The notes below the pieces were generated by a model. That model did no database searches. It was given only the letters and a program-made list of their open reading frames with translations, and was not told the DNA's origin. From Membranipora membranacea (lineage: Eukaryota; Bryozoa; Gymnolaemata; Cheilostomatida; Membraniporidae), in contig OU612066.1 of the NCBI GenBank assembly GCA_914767715.1, forward strand, positions 38,104,283 through 38,168,282: a stretch of 64,000 nucleotides of DNA, in the 5' to 3' direction. This document shows, one piece after another, positions 10,910 through 23,100 of the stretch (position 1 is the first letter of the stretch; every line of letters starts with the position of its first letter). A program made the position numbers and the translations under genes.

Positions 10910-11543
10910 GAGGTAGGAATCGAAGGGGGTGCACGGGGATTAATCATGTGAAGTGACAGGCAAGACCATTGGCTGATCAATGTAATTAGAGGAAGAGAAT
11001 GGCCTTGGTCTCCGCCTCTAACAGCCAGTCCACGTTGCGTTCTCAAGTGGTCAAGTGTGTTATATAAGAAATTGTGATTCGCAGACACCCATAAATAAAG
11101 TTGAATAGAAGCGTATGATATAGCTATTGTTGTGTTGGCTCATCACACTTGGGATTATAGGGTTTAATTACAACGGTCAATTTCAATCTTGACAACGGTA
11201 ACTAGGCAACCTCTAAAACCATAAATCATAACGTCAAAATTGACCAATAACAGCTCGTATATTATGAAGCGGATGATTTGAAATCATCGGAACTAGGCGA
11301 TTTCGTATGACATCAGTCATATTCACCACTTTCCAATTCCATTATTGGAATGAAAATTTATTGGGCATGTGTATCACACAATTCCGCATCAGCACGTCTG
11401 ATTCCTATTAAAAATAATTCACTGCTTCTCCTCTTAATTCCGAGAAAGCAGGAGGAATTTGAATGCTGCTAACCCTTTTTGAATTTGATATGGCTGGGCG
11501 ATCGCTTTACATTGACTGGCCCTTATATACCGGTCGAGCCACT
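10910..11543. mobile_element. Unclassified 634-bp insertion inside the LINE
   Basis: The LINE reading frame stops at codon LK (10909) and resumes exactly in frame at 11549. TTAAA stands on both sides (10905-10909 and 11544-11548), the mark of a 5-bp target duplication. The insert has a TATA-like TTATATAAG near 11060 and AATAAA near 11095, but its ends (GAGGTAGG and GAGCCACT) are neither TG/CA nor inverted repeats. It is therefore unclassified; a TTAA-targeting element is an alternative. Confidence 0.7.
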
Positions 11544-11548
11544 TTAAA

Positions 11549-12684
11549 CACTTCCGACCAATAGCCCTGACAAGCTGCTTATGTAAAACAATGGAACGTC
11601 TGCTGAAAAGCTATATAGTTAAAAACACTCCTCTCGACAATCACCAATTTGCCTACCGAGCTAAAAGATCAACCCAGGATGCAGTATTATGCCTTATTAC
11701 CACAATAACTAGTTACATAGACCTTCAAGCTGCCAACTATGCAAGATGCCTATTTCTCGACTTCTCGTCTGCATTTAACACCATCAGTGTCAGTAATCTC
11801 CTCACAGAACTGCAACATCTAGACTACAGAGTTACAAACTGGGTGTCGAGTTTCCTGACAGGCAGAACACAAAGAACAATAGTAAACAATATTCTCTCAA
11901 CATCAATCACCACCAACACAGGAACACCCCAGGGTTCTGTCCTCAGTCCTCTATTATTCTCAGTGTATACAAATAGGATTAGGTCAGAACAGAGCAATAT
12001 AACTATTTTAAAATATGCTGATGACACTTGTATTGTTGGTTGCATCTCTGATAATAATGACTTGTCTAATTATTTTAATGAGATCAATAGAATCTATGCA
12101 AAGAACTCGACTTATTACTTAATCCTTCTAAAACCCAAGAGATGCTTTTCTCCACTAAGAGAGATAAACCTGACAGTCCTACTCTCGAATTAAATGGTGT
12201 AAATATAGATTTTTGTGACAATGTTAAATATTTGGGAGTTCTCTTTGATAACAAATTACGTTTCGAAGATCATGTCAATAATGTTGTATCCAAAGCAAAT
12301 CAGAGAATGTTTGTCATCAGAACCTTTAATTATCAGAGTACAAAGCCTTTAGCCTGCATGTTATTTAAAAGTTTTATTGTATCCATTCTAACCTACTGCC
12401 TACCTATTTTGTTCACTAGTATTTATTCACGAGACAAGAAAGCTCTGAGAAAGTTTTTTAAGCAAGGCGACAGACTAGGTCTTGATATTGGGGACCTAGA
12501 TTCAGTCATATCAAAACGTACAAAGAACCTGGCCCTGCAGATAATACATGATGACGAACATTTTTTAAACAATTTTCTTGAGAAACTCCCCTCAGGCAGA
12601 TATCGCAGCCTTAAATACAGAACTGCCTGGGGTAAAGACTCATTCCTCAGACACTTGATTTTGATATTGCAAGATATTTTTTAA
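11549..12684 (+). pseudogene. Reverse transcriptase, 3' part, frameshifted
   Basis: Two overlapping frames (to 12193, and 12142-12684) together give RT motifs 2-7 and the thumb. The YADDTCIVG motif is intact. The frame breaks where a conserved region (TQEMLF) should follow; a single-base indel explains it. A stop precedes the tail. It is part of the LINE described above, not a host gene. Confidence 0.8.
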
Positions 12685-12830
12685 TCCACTAGAAGTCAGA
12701 CTTTACTTTACTCATTTTGTTTATGTTTCTTTTTGGTATTCCCTACTCATGTAACAGTATAAACACTCAATCTCGCAGCATACCTAATGTTTGTGACAAA
12801 ATAAACCAACCAACCAACCAACCTGTCAAG

Positions 12831-15800
12831 AGCAGGTTAATTATTGTTTGTTGTTTGTTCGTTTTTGTTTTATCTTCCAGGGTCAGAAAAATTATCAGAT
12901 GTGACCTGTAGCAGCACGGCCGATTGATTTATAAGAATAAATGCAGTTTAATTATTCATTTCAATCATTTAAAACATTGAATATATGATGGGTGCCAGAG
13001 CCGCTGATGTTCTTTCATCGCATATCCAGATATACTGAAATTCTTACAGGCAGCAGTTCGGCTGGTCTTGTTCGGGTCCTATCATAGACAGAGTCCTATC
13101 TTCGATGCACTATAAGAGGAAATAAGGTTGTAGATGGAAAATTTGCAGGACAAATTCCAGCCATTCTATTAGTATTGGTACAGATGAAGATGTAGTAAAA
13201 TTGGTCAACGCACTGAATCACTAATGTATTTTCCTATCTCAGAGAAGTCTGAGCAATCCAAGACTCTTACCTCCCTGTATATCCTTAATCTGTGACTTCG
13301 TATTGGGTTTGAGACTGTTTGTTCTGTGTTTGAATCTCTCTTGAATCTTCCTATGGTGAACAAACTGATTGAATATACATGCATAAACCTGTTGGTTGGG
13401 AGTCCAAATCTAAAGATTCAAATACCCATTTGTTACCTCAATTCAAAGACACGGGACTGGCTGATCAGAAAGTCAATGCCACAATTCGTCAAGGTAAATA
13501 TGACTAAATAAGTCCTCAGACAACATATTTGGAAGCCTATACCAGCTACTTACCTAGCAAAAGCCAACAATAACCAAACCTTGTAACTCTTACCGGGTAT
13601 GACACATACATCACGTACTCATAAAACCCAGATTGACAGATAAACAAGCTTCCAAAACTGTGACAATATCTGTATGTCAGTGTGTAACGCATACTAAATT
13701 GAGGATGTCAGATGATTCTTACACAATTCAATACATAAAATAACATAAAATGGGGGGAGGAGTATTTCAATTCAAGTGAGCAAAGTAACGCATTCACACC
13801 GCTCAAAATCCTCGCTCATTTGGCCTTCAAATTGCTCACATAAATATATAGTTCCGTCGATGAGTGGGTGATTTGGGAACAGTACCTAGCAGCTTCATGA
13901 ATGAGCGATGAGATGGTGATTTTTAATTGAAAGACCCCCTAGCCTGGCCTGGGCAACACGACCAGGCTAAAGACCAAGATTGACTGTTCTTTAGCTACCA
14001 CTTTTGTCAAAAAACATTGGGAAGAAAACTCCTAAATGAATCTCATATTTATATTTTGGCAGTATGCCTCCACATAAACATCAAATTCGAAATGTGTCTT
14101 ATCTCAACTCTCTCTATATGAGAAAATCTGTCTATATAGTATTGGTGACAAAAAGATATAAAATTTATGATAGGATGTTCTTCAAGTCAAGGAGTTGGTT
14201 CAGTCATAATAACAATATAGTTGTGGTGTCCTCATGCGGAGTGATCTTAATAGGGGAATCACAGGTTTTAGTTTCACTTTCACTTTGAGCACAGCAGCTG
14301 TTGAACAAAACTAATAATAATTGAACCTTTCTTCTCTTGATGAATAATGTACTGATTGCAGACTACACTGCAGGCTCCTGCAGTGAGTGAATAGACGAGT
14401 TCCTGAAAATTGTAGTAGAATTTTTATGAGGAGCATGAGACAACCACTTACCAGGTTCATCCTTCTTTCTTAACACACTCACAGCCTATAGATAGGGCCT
14501 ATTAATTATGATATGATTTATTATGAATGAATGATTCAATCTTGTATGAATGACAGTCTGAGTTTCTTAGTAGAGTCATTCTCCCTGGTAGAGTAGAGCA
14601 ATGAACTCTCAGACTTAGGGCAATGAGGGAGTTTATTGATGACAGACCATTGGACTGACAGTGGGGTGAAAATAATAAATTGCTGACTCCTTGTTATTAT
14701 TGGTTGTGGCTTGGACTGAACATATAGGGTGGGATCCTATTCCTTGACTTGAATGATAGTACAGACTCCTGTTGCTGTAGCCTAACCTTCAAGACAGTAC
14801 AGGAGGTAGGGAACAGGGTGTATATTGATGACAGTTTATCTAGTGACTGCTTGATTACTAGCCTGTGCCCCTTCAATGAATGAGGCAGGATGCACAGCCC
14901 ACCTATCAGTTGGTGTATTCATGAAGCAGTGTGAGCTAAAGCTGGGGAAGTTGACTTATATCTGGACTCTTCATTGAGCAACAGGTTGTTTACTTTAATA
15001 TAATTGGAATATTTTAATTAGGGTCTTAATTTCATGTTTCGCTGTCAGTATTTTGGTGATGGAGTAGTTCATATAACCCAAGATTCACTCTTGTTGTCTC
15101 TCGAACAAGACCAACTTATCACTGAAACAGCTCCTACGATTGTTTGATTATGACCTTCCGCCCTTTACTGTTAGCTCGCAATTATGAATTCACTTGAGAA
15201 ATTTGTTTGATGCAAATTTGTACGTTACTTTCTAAGCTCTCACTTTCATGAGCCTATCTTATAAAATCCTTTTGTAATTTGAGGAACAAGTCAGCATCTA
15301 ACTCTCTTAACTTTTTTGTTTCAATCTGACATTGTAGTTTTTATGGAATAGCTTACGGATGGTCAGACCGACAGTGTTGTTGATGAATTAAATTATAGCC
15401 GCCTCTTAATCCCGTTAAATGCTCAATGAAAAATAAGAACAAAAGATTTGGAATTTATTCTACACCTTTTGTTAGGACCAATAGTATAACTCTGACTGAC
15501 TAGCTAGCCTAGTTTTTACTCCTTATTAGTTGCGTCTGGGAGAGAAGGGCTGAATATATCTTCTTTTGCGGCACCTGCTTTATTGTAAAGTTATCAAAGT
15601 CTCACTAACATTTTGTTGGTCAACTGATCTCTTGACAGAGATGCGTATGTGTGATAAGTTTGTTCAGATACACTTAGCTGGCTGCGTTAGCAGGTAGTGT
15701 TTTGCTCCCGATTCCTGCCAGACAAATATGCATTGATGAATTATAACATTCATTTGTAACACATTTCATATGGTTTCAATTTTAGATTTTTTAGCACTTC

Positions 15801-15999
15801 AGACGAATTGCCTGGATATTATTGCCATTACAGACTTGCTCGGTATATTTTTGGCAAGTCTGGATATGTATGTAACGCGGTAAACATTCAACCATGAAAT
15901 CAATCACTTGCTTGTCACTGCCAATGACAGTCTGACAACTACGCGGTCTGGATAGTCATTGGTTGTGAATGAATGGAATGATGGAGTATTGATGGTACT
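12831..15999. other. Intergenic and upstream region of the WNK gene
   Basis: There is no convincing exon in about 3.2 kb. Open frames such as 13326-13511 and 14064-14288 lack splice context and look random. The WNK promoter and 5' UTR should lie in the last part, but no TATA box or initiator is clear. A small inverted repeat (TAGCCTGG / CCAGGCTA) sits near 13950-13976. Confidence 0.5.
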
Positions 16000-17133
16000 A
16001 TGAATGACGTAGCAGTGATCTCTGACTTGACACCTGAGGATAGTCTAAGGGACATTAGCACTGCGGCCAAGGCTAAATCTAACGCACAGCACCACCCTTA
16101 TAAGCTGCAGCATGCAGGTACATGCAGAAAACTCAAACTACGCTTGTGTGCATTATTGTGCCATGCTAAACAATCAGATAAGCCGCCATCCAACAGTTGT
16201 GAGGTAGGTTGTGAAAAAACCTTTTTGTCGTCAAGAGAGTTACGTTCTCCATACTCATCTACTACAGTATTATCAGACAAATTACAATCCTCGTACGCTG
16301 ATATCGCAGATACTATTCACATACCGATTGTAGCTGCTATCCATACAGACCTTGTGAATGAGGTGAACCATGCTGCAAATAGTCCTACTGATAAGATAGA
16401 ATATAGCAATGACGTGCTCGAGCATGTCACTATAGAGCGTGGAATCACTCTGTCAGATAAAATGTCAGCCGCTAGCCGTTCAGCCAGTCATTCTATCATT
16501 AATGGTGAAGTAGAATACGAACAGAACATTAAAGGCAACCCTGACTCAACAGCCATAAAGGAATCGGATACAAACCACGCTAGCAATGGATTACCCGTAA
16601 TTAATCTATCACAAACCTCAGTAGATGAGTCAGATATAAAATCTAAAGTTGCTGATATCACAGAGACTACAGTGACTGCAGTAGGTGAGTTGACAGGGCA
16701 GGAGCCGCGTAGAGTCAGCCTCACACCAAACATGATCGGACCACTGCAGCTATCACCCGGAGCTGTCTTAGACAATGATGGCTTCACATACAGACTAACG
16801 TTCCCTGGAGCGATATCACAGAGCGTCACGCGACAATCAGCATCACCAGGACTAACACAGCCAGTATTACTGGTGCTGCCTGACTCGTCACATACAGAGG
16901 ACATCGCTGACAACTTTACTACTGATGTCACTCTGAGAGAGAGCAGTGCTAAACTCCACCACAGTTTATCCACCAGGAGGGACACTTTGCTCGAGTTGCC
17001 GCTAAACTACGCTAAGTCACCGGATGGCAGATATATAAAGCTAGATGAAGAAGTAGGTAGAGGATCATTTAAGACGGTATATAAAGGTCTGGATTGTGAG
17101 ACGGGAGTTAACGTGGCATGGTGTGAGCTTATG
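16000..17133 (+). CDS. WNK: WNK exon 1: N-terminal tail and start of kinase domain
   Basis: It encodes 378 residues. The first ~345 are Ser/Thr-rich and without a recognisable domain, as in other WNK N-termini. Kinase subdomain I follows ([19 protein letters not shown]), with the WNK-type lysine at position 358 and VAWCEL, where cysteine replaces the usual catalytic lysine. The donor is ATG/GTGAGT. Confidence 0.9.
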
Positions 17134-20100
17134 GTGAGTCAATTATGAAATTTTGTTTCCCGTCAATGTTGACTGTCCCATCTGAACTTCAGTCCCCGCT
17201 CCTAAACTTTTGTCAAAAATCATGAAAATAAAACATTGTTTTAACTTGTGGTAGTGTTATATTGCTTGCAGCAGATGTAGGTCAGGTTTCCTACAGGCTG
17301 CTGAGGAGATAAAGTGTAAGGCCTACATTTTGAACAGATTCACAATCGGCGCAACATCTACACCATTCTGATAGCCTATGAGTTCCTTGCCAGACTCTGT
17401 AGATAACAAGTCCAGCTGTTTCAACTCATATTATGCTGATTTCCTTTTCATTGCGAGCTTGCTTCCTACTCTCACCATATGTGGTTTTTATTCTAACAGT
17501 ACAGTGCATTGTGACCATCTCAGAATTGTGTACATGTAGGCAATCATGTTGGGTAATAATAACCCCTTGAGTAAAAAAGTGTGTGGATCCAGATTTGAGC
17601 TTCTGAGATTGTATGATAGCCCATATCTTCTTTGATCTATCTATCATTCTGACCAGCAGGTTATATAGGGCATTGTATTGGAGTGTCAGGTTTTATGTGT
17701 TGTTTAAAAATTACTCACCCTATCGGACTAGTTAATTATCATAGATACGAAGAGCTGTTTCTTTTCTGGGCTGACTCATAAATGCTGTGCTGGTTGTTTA
17801 TGCTGCGACTTTGCGATGCCTGGTAAAATATCTACTTTTAAGAACACGGCGACTGAATGGCCTGGCAATCATATTTTGATATTTTTATGGTTGTGATGAT
17901 CTCAAAGTTAATATATACGAAAAATTTTAAACTGTTGAGTGATATATATATAGGCTGACAATAGAGATAACGAGAAGTTCAGATAACTTTGTGAACTTCC
18001 AGCTTTCCTACATAGCTACATGAGAGAAAAAGTTTTCTGGATAAGATTTCCACCAGCTGTGGCTATATTCATAAATTTTGTGGAGTCCAAGTGAAACATC
18101 GCTGATTCATGGACTGTTTCGACGGTTACAGGACGTTATTTGTGCAAGCGGCTATTATGCATGCATGACATATCGCCAAATTCTGCCAAATCGATGCTTA
18201 GCTAGCTACTGTTTACGTTGAAGGCTGATTTGTTATCTCTCCATGATGAGCCCAAAGTTGTTTAATCATGTCAGCAAATTGTGGGAAAATTCTCTGGTAT
18301 TTGATCTTGGAATTGAAACGAGTATTTCATTGTAAATACTGCAGCATTCAGGCAACATCAGATCACAGAGTAAGGATACTCTGTGATCAGATACTAGGAG
18401 ATGTCAAACAAAAGCTGACAAAGCTGTCACTCTATCTCTCATTTTAATCTTCACCTTGACTGTCCTTCAAACCTGATAAATCGCGGCATATGTAAATCAT
18501 CGAAAGAAATAAATGTGGTTATAGATTTTGACACTGTTGTCCATTACATAGCTGCAGAAGTGTTGCTAATTGATGTAACTGGTTTTATAATCTCTATTTT
18601 TGGCGCTTTTAAAATTTAGATGATTCCCAATCGAAAAATGGGATGGTCCCATGACAGCAGCCTTTATTTACAAGGCATGTATTTTGGGTTTTAGGTTTTA
18701 TTCTGAATATTTGATACTACCGCTGTCATTATGGCACAAAGGGCAGACAGTCACTGAATCTTTATCGTAACTACTTACTATAATGTATAACAATGTCTGC
18801 CAAACGTCATGACATCCATTGTTTACTAACCCTCAGATAATTTTTCGTTGCAGGATGCGGGGCGTAAGACTAGAGCTAACAGGCTCAAATTTAAGGAAGA
18901 GGTCGAGATGCTCAAAGGGCTGAGACATCACAATATTCTCAGATTCTACGACTCGTGGGAATGTAATAAGAAGATTGTCCTCGTTACAGAGCTCATGACA
19001 TCAGGAACCCTAAAGCTGTGAGTAGTCGCTGGGGTGTGACTTACCCGTATACGGTATAGCTGAAATTACACCGCAGATTTTTCCACAAAAACATATGGAA
19101 AAATCTGCAGCGTAAATGTACCTCAACTCTGTATGACTAACGCCATTGAATACTGCAAATTTTTCCCACGTCAATCCCCCAAACCTTACCACCGACCCTG
19201 GAGAATAGTGGTGTGTGGGTATATATTAATTTCCCATCACTGGATCATCTTTTTACTCCCATGTCTATCTACACAAGGTCATCTCTTTTTACGATTATTC
19301 CTCAATGACACAAAGTAAGGAGATACTATGTGATTAGCCTCTCTATGATAATGGCGCTTAGTTAGAAGATGATAATGTAGTACAGACTGTCATGTTAGAC
19401 GCCAGAGGCCCTGTATGTGGGTCAACATTTGAGTGGCCTTGTCTCAGGGGTGTCACTAAAATGTCAATGAGAGTTTTGACCTCTGTACAATAAAGGATGA
19501 TTATATAATCTGACCAGTAAGCACCTCAGCTTTTTGATGTAACATCTTGGCTGCTATCACTGAAGTATGGTGTCATTTTCCTGTTATACTACTGTCTCCA
19601 CAGTGAGCTATGCAGATTTTTGGCACCAGATTGCCATTGAGTGTTGTTACCATCCTAGTGTCTGATTTGATATTCATCGATACAGTTTCTGAGGGTGTTA
19701 CTTATCTCTCCCGGTGTCGCATAAAGTAACACAATTAAGGTCCGTAGGCTGAGTGATAGTAATATGCACCCGCTGATCTCAATGTTTGGCAGGCGCTTGC
19801 CTTCCGCGGTCCAGGAATTGCAAGAAACCGCCATCAATACCCAGACAATGAATACATAAAAATTACTGTAATACACATTGAATATTGTTCTGCTTTTCCT
19901 TACAGGTATATTAAGAGGTTTAGGAAGATTAGTACAAAGTTGATAGCTAATTGGTGCAGACAGATCCTGAAGGGTTTGGTGTTTCTTCATACCCGCACAC
20001 CGCCTGTAATACACAGAGACCTTAAGTGTGATAACTTCTTCATCAACGGACAATCGGGTCGAGTGAAAATAGGAGACTTGGGACTGGCTATTCTCAAACC

Positions 20101-23100
20101 TCAGTCTTTCGCAAGAACTGTAATCGGTAATGATAATTGAGCTGTTGAAACCATAGTTCCTCTGCCAGAGTGCCAGTGTGGCTGTGTACCTTATAACACA
20201 TTTGGTCTTGTTCATTACCTCTTTTAGTCCGGGAGGGAGGTCACCAATCCTTTTAGAATACCCTGCTTAATGTTTAACTCCCTCTCGTAACCACAAACAC
20301 AAACCTCTAAAACGGTGAGACCGCCCACAAGTACAAGGATGTTTTTCAGTGTCTTTTAATGTCATATGGCTTCTGATGGAAGCCCTTCCTATCCCGATGA
20401 TTATAGCGCTGATAGACACTGTGTATGTAGGATATTATTTGTCAGACAGACCTTTGTCCTGCTACTTTGGTGCATGGCACATGATTTTATGGTGTGAGTA
20501 GGTTTTTCTATTTATTATGAAGCTGATGTCCTAGAGCTACATTTCTAGGATACCTGTAGTTTCCCATTACCCACCCGACCTGTGTACTGAGAGTGACTTG
20601 TTCACACTAAGAGTGACTTGTTCACACTAAGAGTGACTTGTTCACACTAAGAGCGAAGCTGTTTTATTGTAGGTACACCAGAGTTTATGGCTCCTGAGAT
20701 GTATGAGGAGCACTATGATGAAAGAGTAGATGTGTATGCCTTTGGTATGTGTATGTTAGAGATGGCCACATCAGAATATCCCTACAAAGAATGTACTAAC
20801 CCAGGCCAAATCTACAAACGTGTCACCAAGGTATGAACTAACTACTATGAACACGTACCATCCAGATACTGAATGAGAGGGGATAGTTTAAGGGTACCTA
20901 GTTTAATTTTGGTCTCACCGACCAAGGATAGAATATAGCGCTGTTAATGACAGTAAGAGTTGTAAGGAAAATGTTAATAATCCTCGAACAGGAAGGATGT
21001 TACTTGTTGGTTGCCACAGCTTGCCTGTTGCTGTTTACATTTCTTTCCAGAGATTAAAGTGTTGACTGGATTTGAAAAACTTGATGTAATGTAATTATCA
21101 TTATGAAACCACGAAACATGAACACCCTATTGAATCAAGGAAATGGTCAAAAATTAATCTCAAGCCACAGTTGTCTGTTTATCAGGCAGTGACCATACTG
21201 TGGTCAGAGAACTTAAATAAACGATCTACAATCTGATACCCGATAATTTATTGGCATTAATTATAGCCTCATAACTGGACCCAACAGCAATTCCTGATTC
21301 AGCCATTATTATCTTTGTTGGTTAGCTGTCGTCCCGACATGACCTGTGTCTGAAAACTGGATAAATCTAGATATCTCGTTCTGTCCTGACTGGTTTGGAT
21401 ACATTTTAATTGATGCTCTGCATAAGAAATATAGTCCAGAGAGCGGAGAGGCAGTTCAGACAAGTGACATGGAGATACCCTATTACTGTGGTTTGGAATA
21501 AAGCCATCTAACATAATTATTCAAGAGATTTTTGTCAAAAATCATCAAATTAGTGTGAAAAACTGGGTGATCCTAGCATTGTTTGGTTGTCTAGCTGTTT
21601 GATTCTGTTGGTGGTCTAACTTGTATGTAAAATCAAGCTGGTGGGCAGCAAAGCTACCAGCAACGGATTTACCATGGTCCGAAATATAGAGATAGCAACC
21701 AACCTCTCACAAATATTAGTGCGATCTGTTATCTGCGAACAAGTTTGTAAATTCTAAATACAAACAATCGGTTGCAACAACCTCATGGCCCCATTGCTTC
21801 ACATTATAGTTTTTGGTTTATCAGCCTTTGTAGGGATATAAAACCTGCAAACTTGTTTTGTGAAGACTGCGTGATTTGTTCGTGATTTGTATTCAATCAT
21901 AGAATATATCCCAAACCAATTCAGACCAGTTTGGGTCTTGATTTCTAAAACACCGATCCAGTCCCCTCACAGGAAATAGCTGGCAAAAAGCCAAAAATGC
22001 CTACTCTGCTCACAACAGTAGAGTCCGATATGTCAGCCAATAGATATTTTTGCTGGTTTTATTTCTCCATAATATAATCAAACACCTTGATGATATTATA
22101 ACCCTAACTGAATTATCCGCTTATCATCATAGAGCTGCCAGCTCTGTATATCGCGCATAGTTATGTTTTATATCATAAAACACAGTACATCTCATTATGT
22201 TTGTAGGGAGTCCGGCCTGATAGTTATCACAGAGTGGAGAATCAGCAACATAAACATATCATAGACAGGTGTATCCAATATAAGCCTGAAGACAGGTAAA
22301 TATACACAATATACACAACATACCCAACGGTTACAGGCATTACATACAGGGAAAGGGATAACACACAGGAGGCGGGATTAGATATCATGTGACGACATCA
22401 AATTGTTGGGTTCTAACAATGAGTTATCAGCGAGTTTAGGTTTTCAGAAGATCCCTATTTGTGAGATCACAGAATATTTTTGCAAATTTCCATATAGGAA
22501 AACTTATTTTCCACAGAATTCTTTGTATTAAAAATAAGATTGTGTGTTGAAAAGTAGAAGGAAGCCACAAATGTTGTCTAACTTAGAGATGCAATATGAA
22601 TATACCCCCCTACTCTTTGTTTTGCAACATCTGGTCAGATGTTGCTATCATACCGGCGTGCACCACTTAAACCTTGTCAAGGACCAATAAATAATGATCT
22701 TAAACCCTAGATGTCTGTGCCAAGATATTTGCAAACATGTTTGTTGGCATGTCATTGCTATCAGAGTTGTTTGTGACATGAGGGGAGAATTAACCCTTGG
22801 ACTGCATGATGTTAGCGATGGAAGAAAACGGATAAAGCCTATGATGATACCAATTGACGGTGTCCTCAAATAAAGTTTGTTTTTGTCAACGAGCCAGATG
22901 GCCTAAAAAGTCATTCTGTTTGCCAAAATAGGTTCAATTTTATGAGAATACAACTCCTTTACCAATCAGCAAACCCAGTTTGATATCTGATTATGAGGAG
23001 CACATTACGGTGTACATATGTTGCATACTTGTGTCTCCATTAGGATGTCAGCGGGAGAGCTGCTTCAGTTAGACTTCTTCAATGAATGGTCAGTACACCT

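Larger units (their letters stand above)
10393..12830 (+). mobile_element. Broken non-LTR retrotransposon (jockey/CR1-like)
   Basis: The element is 5'-truncated and carries the reverse transcriptase part of ORF2. The first block (10393-10909) contains LKRLNSRKGAGPDGLIPRAL, a typical RT start. After a 634-bp insertion the second block continues in frame at 11549 (HFRPIALTSCL), then FLDFSSAFNTI, GTPQGSVLSPLLF and the catalytic YADD at about 12015-12028. A one-base frameshift near 12080-12100 moves the rest to another frame (12142-12684, ending QDIF). The 3' end has a run of CCAA units (about 12804-12821), like CR1-type tails. The endonuclease domain is absent. It cannot be active. Confidence 0.85.

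Noticed and set aside
10948-11148. Complete LTR from TGTGAAG to CATCACA within the LINE insertion
   Set aside because: The ends look LTR-like, but the flanking 5-mers differ and the block is smaller than the insertion defined by the TTAAA duplication.
16488-16985. 165-codon minus-strand frame opposite WNK exon 1
   Set aside because: Antisense shadow of a long coding exon that is clearly read on the plus strand.
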